Assembly: GCA_015057005.1 (NCBI GenBank)
Contig: SVFF01000014.1
Span: forward strand, 1-64,000
Length of the DNA stretch: 64,000 nt
Source of the DNA: Lachnospiraceae bacterium
GTDB taxonomy: Bacteria > Bacillota > Clostridia > Lachnospirales > Lachnospiraceae
Direction of reading: 5' to 3'
The notes under the pieces are model-generated. The model was not told the origin of the DNA and did not search any database. It saw only the letters and a program-made list of their open reading frames with translations. Position numbers and translations under genes: made by a program. Shown piece by piece: positions 34,564 through 43,796 of this stretch. Each line of letters begins with the position of its first letter. Positions within the stretch are counted from its first letter, which is position 1.

Positions 34564-35469
34564 TTACCTTCCCTCATATTTTTTCAACTCTCTGTTCAGT
34601 ATCATTTTCGCATGCCACAATATCGGCAATTCTCTGTTGGCAACAAGCCGTCCGATCCTTGTTGCGGAACACTTCTGATATTCAAGGAGCGCCTCCTCGT
34701 AGGACAGTTTCAATGTAGACAGATGAAAACTTACAACTTCATCCTCTGTCAAATTCTTCTCCCCAAAAGAAACCACCTTGCAGAGATAATAATTGTTTAT
34801 ATTATGTCGATGTATCAAGTTGTAATAGTCATCCACTACACCAAGCTTACATACGATTTCAACATTCACGCCCAACTCTTCTTTCAGTTCCCTATATATT
34901 GCTGTGTGCAAGTCTTCTCCGGGCTCAACACCTCCGCCGGAGGTCTCTATCAAAGCAGCATCGCCAAAATCATCATTTCGCACCGCCCGGACAAAATAAA
35001 AGTAGCCGGAATCATCAAAAACAATTGCTCTCACAATTTGTCGGTCATGGTCTATATATTCCAATGGCCACTCATTATCCTGGAGATGTATTCTAAGTTC
35101 CGGACGCATGCAAAAATATGGTCCAAGACCATATTCATGGGTACGGACATAAGTCCATGAATAATCCTTTGCCACAATGTACACATCACTGTTTTTATCT
35201 TTATCAACACTTTTTGCGGTAATCTTATTCACATAGGAAATGTCATCAATATGATTGGAATACCCACCATAAAATCTGATTGCTTCTGTATACTGCAAAT
35301 CATCAAATGCTTTTCTGGCTTCATCACCTTCAAAACATGCCACATTTCCCCATGTGAACAAATGCCACAGATGATTTCCATACGAAAGCACATGGTCTTC
35401 GATCAATTTTTTATCAACACCTTTGCCAAAGGTGGCAAGCCATTTTTCAATAAGTTCACGGTCGTTCAT
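34564..35469 (-). CDS. DUF4275-NUDIX fusion protein
   Basis: The 301 residues join two parts. Residues about 1-65 match DUF4275 (WLATFGKGVDKKLIEDHVLS, GNHLWHLFTWGNVACFEGDE). From about 145 to 290 there is a NUDIX hydrolase with a complete box, GGVEPGE-x7-REL-x-EE-x-GV (TSGGGVEPGEDLHTAIYREL). NUDIX enzymes split nucleoside diphosphates linked to another group; the substrate here is unknown. ATG 35469 follows GGGGAGGTCTTAGTATT; a longer frame to 35517 would overlap the GNAT gene. Base composition is AT-rich compared with most of the window. Confidence 0.8.
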   Translation of the reverse strand: MNDRELIEKWLATFGKGVDKKLIEDHVLSYGNHLWHLFTWGNVACFEGDEARKAFDDLQYTEAIRFYGGYSNHIDDISYVNKITAKSVDKDKNSDVYIVAKDYSWTYVRTHEYGLGPYFCMRPELRIHLQDNEWPLEYIDHDRQIVRAIVFDDSGYFYFVRAVRNDDFGDAALIETSGGGVEPGEDLHTAIYRELKEELGVNVEIVCKLGVVDDYYNLIHRHNINNYYLCKVVSFGEKNLTEDEVVSFHLSTLKLSYEEALLEYQKCSATRIGRLVANRELPILWHAKMILNRELKKYEGR

Positions 35470-35498
35470 AATACTAAGACCTCCCCAATTCCAATTTA

Positions 35499-36011
35499 TT
35501 AATCCCGTACCAAGCAAAACACATATTTTGTGATTTCCCTGTTCTTTCCCTGGTACTCCCCTATGCCTTCATATATTTTCTGAAAACCGCTCTTTTCCAT
35601 AACCTTTTTAGACGCAATATTTTCTGATACGCAAATGCCATATACTTTATCTAAGGCTTTTCTTTGCATGATATCATTCAAAAACGCTTTTACCGCCTCT
35701 GTGGCATACCCATTTTTTGTATATTCTTTTCCGATATGATATCCCACTTCATACCCTTCGGCCATGGGCACCAGCTGAACATATCCCATGTTAGTACCGT
35801 CTTTACGCAACACCGGATACACTAATGGTCCTTCTCCGGTTTCATATACGCTCATCAGAAACTCTATGGTTTCCGCTGCATCTTCGATCGTTTCAAATAC
35901 TTCGTCCGGCACAAATTTTCTGTTGTCTTCATCCAAGGAATTTTTATGTACACTTTCAGCCATGGATAAATCAAATTCCGTAATTATCAGTCTTTCAGTC
36001 TCTATCCTCAC
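35499..36011 (-). CDS. GNAT-family N-acetyltransferase
   Basis: The 170 residues match the RimJ/RimL type: start RIETERLIITEFDLSMAE, the acetyl-CoA loop around EVGYHIGKEYTKNGYATEAV, and ENIASKKVMEKSGFQ. The start is GTG at 36011 behind GGGGGAATAAACGA. Substrate unknown (a protein N-terminus or small amine). Part of the AT-rich group of small enzymes on the minus strand. Confidence 0.85.
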   Translation of the reverse strand: MRIETERLIITEFDLSMAESVHKNSLDEDNRKFVPDEVFETIEDAAETIEFLMSVYETGEGPLVYPVLRKDGTNMGYVQLVPMAEGYEVGYHIGKEYTKNGYATEAVKAFLNDIMQRKALDKVYGICVSENIASKKVMEKSGFQKIYEGIGEYQGKNREITKYVFCLVRD

Positions 36012-36035
36012 TCGTTTATTCCCCCATAAAACGTT

Positions 36036-37031
36036 TCAAACGCTCTGCTTGCTTTTCAATGCTTTCACAATATTTTTTTCAATATATTCTACTCTGTCAA
36101 AAACCATCGGTTTAAAATGTGCCGTGATGGCTACTACAATTTGATTTTTTCTATCAACATATATAATATTACCACCATCACCAATCGCGGCAATTACATC
36201 CCTTGTTCTGTGAGGAAGCCACCACAAAAAACCATAATCCTGATTTCCAAATTTTTCATCGGTAGATACGTAGGATTTTGTCATCATTTCAATCCAATTC
36301 TCACTTACAATACGGGTATTGTTATATACTCCGTTATTAAGCACCATCAAACCTATCTGTGCCATTTCATAAGCTGAAAGAGATAATCCCCAACCTGCAG
36401 TCGGCATACCTGTCGGGTCCAAAAACCAAACCTTTCCGTGATCTTTTTTGTTCATTAAATACTCAAACTGGTCTTCTTTGCTCTCGCAGCCTGCATTGCT
36501 TCTTGGTGCAATCCCTAAAGGTTTAAAAAGACATTCGTTCGCAAAATCAAGCACATTCATGCCACTTGTAATTCTGATAATTCCCAAAAGAATTTGAACA
36601 CCGAGAGTATGATATCTGAATTCATTAGTGATACCGTTACGACCACCCAAAACATCCAATGTTGTCAGTGTCCAATCCTCCGATGTGCAAACCTTTGTCC
36701 AAGGTTCGCTCTTTCCCTTATAGGGTGCTGTCATTGTAAGCAAATGTTTGATTGTAACTTCATATATAGTTTGCTCTCCTCTTTTAGGCGTGTAAGTTTC
36801 CTTGTAATAGTCCATCACAAAGTCGTCTACACTTTTTATCAAACCCTGGTCAATAGCAATACCTACCAACAATGATGTTACAGATTTTGTTACGCTCATA
36901 ACATTCATTGTATCGTCTTTTGTAAAACCATCTTTATACTCTTCTATTTCAAGTATGTTATCTTTATAGGCTACAATCTGCTTTATATTAATATCGTTTT
37001 TACTTGAATAAGTATCTAAAACTTTTTTCAT
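36036..37031 (-). CDS. Serine hydrolase of the beta-lactamase class C family
   Basis: The 331 residues show the S-x-x-K nucleophile motif in VMSVTKSVTSLL, the Tyr-containing motif region around GWGLSLSAYEMAQIG, and a late GDGGNIIYVD stretch replacing the usual KTG/HTG. No signal peptide is seen, so it is probably an intracellular esterase or peptidase and not a resistance beta-lactamase. Start ATG 37031 is preferred (AGGAGAAAGTGTTG in front); GTG and TTG just upstream are in the ribosome site. Confidence 0.82.
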   Translation of the reverse strand: MKKVLDTYSSKNDINIKQIVAYKDNILEIEEYKDGFTKDDTMNVMSVTKSVTSLLVGIAIDQGLIKSVDDFVMDYYKETYTPKRGEQTIYEVTIKHLLTMTAPYKGKSEPWTKVCTSEDWTLTTLDVLGGRNGITNEFRYHTLGVQILLGIIRITSGMNVLDFANECLFKPLGIAPRSNAGCESKEDQFEYLMNKKDHGKVWFLDPTGMPTAGWGLSLSAYEMAQIGLMVLNNGVYNNTRIVSENWIEMMTKSYVSTDEKFGNQDYGFLWWLPHRTRDVIAAIGDGGNIIYVDRKNQIVVAITAHFKPMVFDRVEYIEKNIVKALKSKQSV

Positions 37032-37354
37032 CAACACTTTCTCCTGTCAAACAGTATAGATCCTATTATTTGGACGTCCTATAATAAGCCTAAGTGAATT
37101 AAAAATTAATTTCAATATTTTTTTACAAAAAAGACATCTAAGCCAATCAATGTCATTAAGTTAAAGGGTTAGAAAAAGAAACCTTTCCACAAATTAAAAA
37201 GTGGGCAGGTTTCTTTTTTGTATCACAATATCAATTAGATAACTTGTAATTTTTCTAACTGTTCTACATATTGCCGTTTATCGCACAGACAAGATGCAAG
37301 TTTCAGTTGCTTTGTTCCATTCAAGTTTCCATACACACAACGGTGGGGGCTTCT
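37032..37354. other. Intergenic region with bidirectional terminator and one repeat copy
   Basis: No gene is seen. AAAGAAACCTTTCCAC (37175-37190) pairs with GTGGGCAGGTTTCTTT (37201-37216), a terminator with T-runs on both strands. TTTCTAACTGTTCTACATATTG at 37252-37273 is a copy of a repeat found twice more just upstream of the GH43 gene. Confidence 0.55.
37175..37216. terminator. Terminator downstream of the GH43 gene
   Basis: Sixteen-base arms at 37175-37190 and 37201-37216 pair with one or two mismatches. T-runs follow on both strands; on the minus strand it would end the GH43 transcript before the serine hydrolase gene. Confidence 0.75.
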
Positions 37355-38584
37355 CTAATCCTTCGCAAACCTTATGCTGTCCAACCTTAACTTTCCTTTT
37401 GCCACCAATTTAATACTATGAGTACCCGCAGCAAGCGGCAACTGGATCACAGCACTGTTATAAGGGGCAAAATCACTCTGGAATACTGCAGATTTTGTTT
37501 TCGTCATAATTCCCAGCAAGGTATCTCCTTCATATACTTCAATAACAACATCCTCCTCAGAAACACCTCGAACAAACAGCCAGGGATTCTCCGACAAATT
37601 ATAGATATTCGGATATTCTACCCAGCTTCCCTCTTCCATGAGTACATCAAAATGATTAAAAGCATTTTCTTTCTTTTCCACATGATGTCCTTTAGTGTAC
37701 CACTCGGCTTCAATCGTATTCCATTCTGCATTATACTGACCTACACCATACTCACGGATCTGCATATCTGCACACATTTCTCCGTTTTCACGATAATGAA
37801 TATACGCAAGTCCTGTAGCGCGCCGACAAGTTTGAACCGATTCATCCACCGTGAAAGCCATATAACACTGCTCATTCCACTCGAAGAAAGAGCCATGGTC
37901 AGTAGTCAAACCGATATTTCCTCTGAATTTGTAAGGACCATATACATTATCGCTCGTAGCATAAAAAGATGCCCAAGTAAGATAATATGTGCCCTTATGT
38001 TTGTGCAGAAAAGGTTTATCATCCGCAAGATTGTCTACTTCTATTTTGCGAGGCTTTTCTGCAAGAGAAACCATATCCTCGTTCAACTTCGCAATATAGT
38101 AACTGTCACCGCCAGCCCATACAGGTGTCCCAAACAAAATATAGGATTCGCCATCCTCATCAGTAAACACGGCAGGATCATAAGAACAAGTTGTAGTGAA
38201 CTTATAGGGCAAAATGGGTTCACCCAGTTTTTCTACAAAGCCTTTACCCGGATCATCAGATTCCAATACATAGCTCTCTATCATACCGTTTGACACATAA
38301 AGATAATACTTTCCGTTTTTTTCTGCAGCATCTACAGCCCAACAGATATTAGAAGTCCCCATCGGCGTATCCTCCGGGGAAACAACACTCTCCTTTTTCC
38401 AGGTAACCAGATCGTCACTACTCCATATCTCCCAATCGCGCATCATAAAAAAGTCACCTTCTACCGGGCGATCAATAACATCATGAGAGGCATAAAGATA
38501 GGCACGGTTATTAAAAATGTGAACATGAGGATCGCAGACGCCTTGTTTAGAAATGATAGGATTTTTCTTGGCACGTATTTCCAT
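37355..38584 (-). CDS. GH43-type glycosidase
   Basis: The 409 residues form a five-bladed beta-propeller of clan GH-F followed by a C-terminal beta domain (about 320-409, carbohydrate-binding type, ending AAGTHSIKLVAKGKLRLDS). Catalytic-type residues: Asp18 in GVCDPHVHIF (base) and Asp136 in SYDPAVFTDEDG. At the usual position of the catalytic Glu the sequence reads ADDKPFLHKHKGTYYL, with Asp189 where most members have Glu. No signal peptide. ATG 38584 follows GAGGAGAATATCA. Substrates would be arabinosides, xylosides or galactosides. Confidence 0.82.
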   Translation of the reverse strand: MEIRAKKNPIISKQGVCDPHVHIFNNRAYLYASHDVIDRPVEGDFFMMRDWEIWSSDDLVTWKKESVVSPEDTPMGTSNICWAVDAAEKNGKYYLYVSNGMIESYVLESDDPGKGFVEKLGEPILPYKFTTTCSYDPAVFTDEDGESYILFGTPVWAGGDSYYIAKLNEDMVSLAEKPRKIEVDNLADDKPFLHKHKGTYYLTWASFYATSDNVYGPYKFRGNIGLTTDHGSFFEWNEQCYMAFTVDESVQTCRRATGLAYIHYRENGEMCADMQIREYGVGQYNAEWNTIEAEWYTKGHHVEKKENAFNHFDVLMEEGSWVEYPNIYNLSENPWLFVRGVSEEDVVIEVYEGDTLLGIMTKTKSAVFQSDFAPYNSAVIQLPLAAGTHSIKLVAKGKLRLDSIRFAKD

Positions 38585-38629
38585 TGATATTCTCCTCTTT
38601 GTAAAAATGATTTGGAATTTTTCAATCCC

Positions 38630-38683
38630 ATAACTGTTCGATATATTCAAGTATTTCTAACTGTTCGACCTATTGCAGTTTTT
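38630..38683. promoter_or_regulatory. Tandem TAACTGTTCGA repeats upstream of GH43
   Basis: TAACTGTTCGA occurs at 38631 and again at 38658, a spacing of 27 bp, with similar flanks (ATATATTCAAG and CCTATTGCAG). A third relative is at 37252-37273. Tandem sites of this kind in front of a sugar gene suggest a regulator such as an AraC protein. No matching site was found in front of GH36. Confidence 0.4.
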
Positions 38684-38799
38684 CAAACAGTTTTTTCAAT
38701 CATAACAAGTTCTTTTTTATCACAATAACTCCATTAAAACCGTTTAACAGCATATTGGATCCTCCAAAATTTTATTCTATCGGCACAGAATGCTTTTGT

Positions 38800-40338
38800 T
38801 TACTCCCAATCGTATTCATCTGTACCAAAATCACTTACCCACTTTGCGGGCGTGAGATTATCAATGATATCCAGGGGTACAGAAACCTTGTGCACGCCGG
38901 CCGCTTTCTCAAAAGCCGCCTTTATATCTGCTTTTACCTCATCCGTGTAGGCATTTTCACCTATGGACACAAACAGCGGGGTTCCGCTCTTGGCCAATAC
39001 ATCCAGCCATTTTTTGTTGGTCGCCCAGGGAATCTCTCCGGTGATACCGATACAGTCAGCATCCACCGCATAGAATGCATTATGCTGCATCATACGCAGT
39101 GCCAGGGTATTGATACCCATTTGCTTTGTTCTTTCCCATTCCACACCGCTGGTATCGTCTCCAGTTCTCTGCAGTTCGAACATACCGGCAGACAAATGAG
39201 ACAAGGTATTACAACCGATAATGATCACATCATCTCCGGCTGCTTCTCTAATCACCTGATACATATCTTTTACGATCTGCGCAGTGGTACGGGTCTTATC
39301 GGCAAATACCACTTCTCCGTTTAAGGTTTCTTCACCCATGGAGAATCCCCACTGACCGAAAATATCATATGTGGAGAAATCATGTTTGATCAGCTTGTAG
39401 CCCCAGCCTGCGATCTTGCTCACATCTCTTCTGATAATATCCAGCACTTCCGTTCTGGAAGGATCCAGGAACTGACGCAAACCGTCACGCTTCATCACCC
39501 ATTCAGGCTGAACGCTTTCCAAGGTAAGCAGCGGTCTCATCCAGATACCGGGATGAAGTCCCAGCGCTGTAATATCTGCAGCCATCTTTGCCATATCGCC
39601 AAAACGGAAATTAGCCTCCCAAGGGCCGCCGTTATAATAATATTCACTGGAACCGTGACTCTGGTTTACACAGAGCTGCCAGCCATCGTCAATGACCATA
39701 TATGGTCTATTGTCTGTATCAGGGGCACATTCTGCAATTCTTCTGGCATGAAGCATGATCATCTCATAAGAATTGTGACCGTAGTTGCAATACCAGTCAT
39801 TGCCGCCGTAAACAGGCTTCTTAGGGAGTCTGGGTGCATCACACATTTCCTTACAAAAATCATGTGCTGCCTCATGCAAATCACCGCAGTAGCTTGCTGC
39901 TACCAGCTGCGCCATAACCAATTCTCCGCCGTTTAAGTAGAAAGGCTGGGTACCGTTTCTGATATCCAGTGTCAGAGTCAGCACCTCTTTCTCATTCTTC
40001 CAATAACAGAGTGCGTTGGGCTGCACTTTCACACCATAGCCACAAGTGGTCTCCTGATCGGTATACAGGCAGTACCAGGGCAAAACTCTGGTCTCCTTGC
40101 TCCAGATCAGATCACCATAGCCGCGCTCCCAGTGATCACCATACACATAAGCATCCTGCATCTTGGAATCTACTGTATAGGAAAATCGGATTTTGGTAAG
40201 CCCTGTCTCCACAGCAGTTACAGATGCCGCACCGTCTTCAGCAATGCTAATCTTCACATCATCAGGGATTTCTTTACTCCAAGAACCGTTTATTAGTATT
40301 TCAATACATAAAGGTTTACGTAAGTCAATCAATTTCAT
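38800..40338 (-). CDS. GH36/GH27-like alpha-galactosidase-type glycosidase
   Basis: The 512 residues contain an N-terminal beta domain and a clan GH-D TIM barrel. Key stretches are YMVIDDGWQ (213-221), HPGIWMRPLL, the nucleophile Asp320 in KLIKHDFSTYD, and the acid/base candidates Asp394/395 in QRTGDDTSG after CNTLSHLSAGMFE. No signal peptide, so the substrate is imported first. Alpha-galactosidase or alpha-N-acetylgalactosaminidase are the main options. ATG 40338 follows GGAGGAGATAGGACC. GH43 lies downstream on the same strand. Confidence 0.83.
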   Translation of the reverse strand: MKLIDLRKPLCIEILINGSWSKEIPDDVKISIAEDGAASVTAVETGLTKIRFSYTVDSKMQDAYVYGDHWERGYGDLIWSKETRVLPWYCLYTDQETTCGYGVKVQPNALCYWKNEKEVLTLTLDIRNGTQPFYLNGGELVMAQLVAASYCGDLHEAAHDFCKEMCDAPRLPKKPVYGGNDWYCNYGHNSYEMIMLHARRIAECAPDTDNRPYMVIDDGWQLCVNQSHGSSEYYYNGGPWEANFRFGDMAKMAADITALGLHPGIWMRPLLTLESVQPEWVMKRDGLRQFLDPSRTEVLDIIRRDVSKIAGWGYKLIKHDFSTYDIFGQWGFSMGEETLNGEVVFADKTRTTAQIVKDMYQVIREAAGDDVIIIGCNTLSHLSAGMFELQRTGDDTSGVEWERTKQMGINTLALRMMQHNAFYAVDADCIGITGEIPWATNKKWLDVLAKSGTPLFVSIGENAYTDEVKADIKAAFEKAAGVHKVSVPLDIIDNLTPAKWVSDFGTDEYDWE

Positions 40339-40496
40339 GGTCCTATCTCCTCCATTAATTTGTCAATGAAAATTCAAATTTTTCTAATACTTCTTTTTAC
40401 TCTAATTTTACCATGATGAAGTACTCCTGAAAATACACTTCATAAAATCTTAAATTATAAAGTTGTTATTATATATTTTTACGTACAAAAAAACCA

Positions 40497-40522
40497 AGGA
40501 GCAAATCCGCAGATTTACTCCT
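40497..40522 (-). terminator. Terminator of the fucokinase/pyrophosphorylase gene
   Basis: AGGAGCAAATC (40497-40507) pairs with GATTTACTCCT (40512-40522), followed on the minus strand by a T-rich run (40486-40495). It lies 15 bases past the stop codon. Confidence 0.85.
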
Positions 40523-40536
40523 AAACATAATTTGTT

Positions 40537-43500
40537 TTAGAATATCAACTCGCACTCCCAGACATCCACTCCGCTGTCCTGGAAGATACTGTGGAGACGT
40601 TCACGGAGCATTTCCGCGGTGATGCCCTTCTTCAGGATCACCTGCAGGAAGCCGCCGCCGCCGGCTCCGGCGATGAATCTGCCGTCAATCAGATCTTCTA
40701 TGGAGAGGAAAATCTGCTCGATACAGGTATTGGTGGACCCTGCATCCAACTGTACGGAAAGTTCCCAGTGGCGGTTCAAAAGCGCAGCAAAAGCATCCAC
40801 ATCGCCCTGCTCCAACTCAAACTTCATAAGGGCTGCCACACGCTTCATCTGCTGCAGAGCATCCAGACTCTCGGGACGATTGCCGATATAACCGCCCACC
40901 ACATCACGCAGCAGATTTCTGGCAAGGCGACGCTGGCCGGTATAAATCAGAGCGAAACGCTCCTGTAGTTCTTTTACTGTCTCAGGTGCGATATTCACCT
41001 GTTCCAACCGGATATGCTGCCGAAGCCCCGGTTTGGAAGTGATCATCTTGATACCGGGCACCAGACCACCCACCTGGTCCTGCCAGCCGCCGCCGGTGCT
41101 CATCAACTGCTCCATGCACAGTACCACATCATAGAGTACGCCGTCATCTGCCGGCTCTCCCAGGAATTCATACAAAGCTTTGGCACAGGCAACGGACAAA
41201 ATGCTGCTGGTGCCAAGACCGGAACCTTTAGGTACTCCCTTCACCTGAGTGGACAGGTAAATACCGCCGCCCAATTCTCTCAGTACCTGCTCCAGTTCCC
41301 TCTCGTCACCTGCCCGGATGATGCCGCAGGCGATCAGGGCCGCTTTGTGAAGTGCAAATTTATCATAAGGATTGCCGCAGTCATTAATCTCGTCCATCTG
41401 TGTAAAAATACCGTGAGCCCCTACATCCTGGCTCTCCAGCTCCACCACATACTTTTTCAGTCTGCGTACGGACACACAGACAGGCAGCTTCCCTTTAAGG
41501 GAAATGGCCGCATTTAAGACCACGCCGCCTTTTTCATTGCAGTGAGGCGGTGTATCTGTCCAGCCGCCTCCCCAATTCACGCGAACGGGAAGCTGCACGT
41601 TAACTTCCTCTTTTTGGATCTGCTGCTTGGCTGCCCGGTTAACGCTTCCTACCGCATCCCGGACTTGCTTCGACTCATTTTCTTCCCTGAACGACTCCGT
41701 AATCGCCTGCTGCAGCGCCTGGAAACATTTCTGCATATGTCCCTCTGTATCATCACGCTCCATCACACCCAGATGTTTCTCACCGGCAATGGCCAGACCA
41801 TAATGCAGGCGCATTTTCAGGGAGTAATCGCCGGCCTCTATTTTTTCTAAAAACAACTGCTTTTCAGACTCCTTGATGCCGTTGCAGAATATCTTCAGTG
41901 CATCATTCACCGGCACCTGACTCATTATTGCAGTCACAAACTGTTCCACTCTCACACGGTCTCCCAGACGCTCACGCCAGGGGATCAGGGCACTGCCGTC
42001 CGCCTGATTAAAGCTCTCATACAAACTCAAACGCTTCTTGCTCTTCCACTGTTTCAGTCCCCCGCGCAGCTTGGCCACTTTTGCTGTATCAATCTCATAG
42101 TTCTTCCCTGCCTCCACAATTGTGGGACCATTCCACCGTACAAGGGCAGGCAGAAGTTTGGCATACTGCATGCACTCTTCCACAGTCTTACACACAGGAT
42201 ACAGTTTGGCAGTCCAAAGAGAATGATCAGGACCGTCCCAGATTTCTTCCGGGGCAATTCCCCATTTTTCCAAAAAAGCCGGCAAGGTACTTCCCAGGAA
42301 ACCGCCTTTCTTCTCCAGACTGTCCTTAGGATTGTCCTGTACGCCATAAACACGCACTGCAAAAGATCCGTCCTTTAACTTCAAACCATGGAACACAGCC
42401 TCTCTGGGTATCACGGTGCCTGCCGGCACCTGAAGTCCGGACACTACGGCATTTTCTTTCACAATCACACCTTCACCAAGGTAACTGTTCTCAATATAAG
42501 CGCCCGCTTTCACGGTCACGTTTTTATCCACAAACACATTGTGCAGGGCATACCCCGCCTTTCCAACCGCATTGGCAGAAACCACCTGCTGCCAGCCCAG
42601 AAAAGCGTAATCCTCCACAGCCTCCGTCACCATATGGCGCAGTTCTGCGGTGGTTCCAAAATGAATGAACTCCGCCGGAGACAGGCACAGAAGCTTTAAC
42701 TGATACTGATGAAGCACCTGCCACAGCATTTCACGGCATTTTGAAAGCTCCGGGCTGTAATCACCTTCCGGAGTCTCCTTCTGATATTCTTCCAGGGTAG
42801 CATCCTCAGCCAGAGGATATAAGAAATCCCCGTAGAAGCTGATGCGCACCTTTTCATTTACAAATTGATCAAATTTAGCCTTATTCACCACATTGCCGGT
42901 ACTGATCAGGGAATATAGGGACCGGAGCATGTGACTGTCCAGCAAAATGGCACCGGTATCCAGATTCACCTGGCCACGGCCGTCCACAGCACCCCATTCG
43001 CACAGACTCTCCACCGACTGCTTGTGCAGGAAACGGCGGACTTTTTCGGAATCGTCCCCCAGGAACACGCCGTGATTTTTGCCGGTCTCTGCATCTTCCT
43101 TCATGGAGATGGCAGCCGCACCGTGGAACTGGGTATCGATCTGCAGGGCATTGAACAAAAGCAGCACATCTCCCGACATCACAAGCATACCCTCCTGCAA
43201 TCTGGCAGGTATCAAAGATGTGGAAATCATAAATTCATCAAACAGGGCAGAGGGCTGTCCGTTGGGCAGCGTCCTGGGTATCGGAGAAAAAAGTTTGCCG
43301 CAGGCAGAATACTGAGGGATCCGCTTGCTGTCCCCACCGGAGTGGATCACCAGAATGCGCAGATTTTCAAAGAAATTGCTCTCATCCTTCTGTTCCTTTT
43401 CCGCGATAGCCTTCAGCACATTTAAAGTAGCACCGCCGGAGCCCACACGTTTTCCCTCCGGATCAGCCAGCACCAAATATTTTGTTCTTGCAGGCAGGAG

Positions 43501-43692
43501 ACCTCGCTCCAGTCTGTATGAGAGTTCACTTCTGTAAACTGCCGCCTGCTCCTCATTGGAAGCTGTCAGTACCACATAATCCCACAGGATGGCACGTTTG
43601 CTGCGCAGCTGTCTCTCATATTCTGTCCATGCATCAATACAGGACTGCTGTAAAAATAAATGTTTTAACTGCTGAATGGTATGCTTCTGCAT
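40537..43692 (-). CDS. fkp: Bifunctional L-fucokinase / fucose-1-phosphate guanylyltransferase
   Basis: The 1051 residues combine both steps of the fucose salvage path to GDP-fucose. The N-terminal half has the nucleotidyltransferase loop (LADPEGKRVGSGGATLNVLK, about 75-94) and a left-handed beta helix of hexapeptides (VTVKAGAYIENSYLGEGVIV). The C-terminal third is a GHMP kinase, with the substrate motif WGGGWTDTPPHCNEKGGVV and the ATP loop PKGSGLGTSS (about 816-825), and a late GAGGGGFLQVIL. Length and order match Bacteroides Fkp and plant FKGP. GDP-fucose would feed surface glycan decoration. ATG 43692 follows AGGAGCCAAACGTA. Confidence 0.9.
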   Translation of the reverse strand: MQKHTIQQLKHLFLQQSCIDAWTEYERQLRSKRAILWDYVVLTASNEEQAAVYRSELSYRLERGLLPARTKYLVLADPEGKRVGSGGATLNVLKAIAEKEQKDESNFFENLRILVIHSGGDSKRIPQYSACGKLFSPIPRTLPNGQPSALFDEFMISTSLIPARLQEGMLVMSGDVLLLFNALQIDTQFHGAAAISMKEDAETGKNHGVFLGDDSEKVRRFLHKQSVESLCEWGAVDGRGQVNLDTGAILLDSHMLRSLYSLISTGNVVNKAKFDQFVNEKVRISFYGDFLYPLAEDATLEEYQKETPEGDYSPELSKCREMLWQVLHQYQLKLLCLSPAEFIHFGTTAELRHMVTEAVEDYAFLGWQQVVSANAVGKAGYALHNVFVDKNVTVKAGAYIENSYLGEGVIVKENAVVSGLQVPAGTVIPREAVFHGLKLKDGSFAVRVYGVQDNPKDSLEKKGGFLGSTLPAFLEKWGIAPEEIWDGPDHSLWTAKLYPVCKTVEECMQYAKLLPALVRWNGPTIVEAGKNYEIDTAKVAKLRGGLKQWKSKKRLSLYESFNQADGSALIPWRERLGDRVRVEQFVTAIMSQVPVNDALKIFCNGIKESEKQLFLEKIEAGDYSLKMRLHYGLAIAGEKHLGVMERDDTEGHMQKCFQALQQAITESFREENESKQVRDAVGSVNRAAKQQIQKEEVNVQLPVRVNWGGGWTDTPPHCNEKGGVVLNAAISLKGKLPVCVSVRRLKKYVVELESQDVGAHGIFTQMDEINDCGNPYDKFALHKAALIACGIIRAGDERELEQVLRELGGGIYLSTQVKGVPKGSGLGTSSILSVACAKALYEFLGEPADDGVLYDVVLCMEQLMSTGGGWQDQVGGLVPGIKMITSKPGLRQHIRLEQVNIAPETVKELQERFALIYTGQRRLARNLLRDVVGGYIGNRPESLDALQQMKRVAALMKFELEQGDVDAFAALLNRHWELSVQLDAGSTNTCIEQIFLSIEDLIDGRFIAGAGGGGFLQVILKKGITAEMLRERLHSIFQDSGVDVWECELIF

Positions 43693-43796
43693 TACGTTTG
43701 GCTCCTCTGTGCAAAAATCCGATTTATTTTTGGTTTAATAGTTCTATTATACAGGGAAACCGACGCTTTTACCATACCAAAAAAGGATTTTATCTC

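Noticed and set aside
36036..37031. Resistance beta-lactamase
   Set aside because: No signal peptide and no KTG-type third motif; a general serine hydrolase is more likely.
38631..38668. CRISPR-like repeat pair before GH43
   Set aside because: Only two short copies; regulator sites are the simpler reading.
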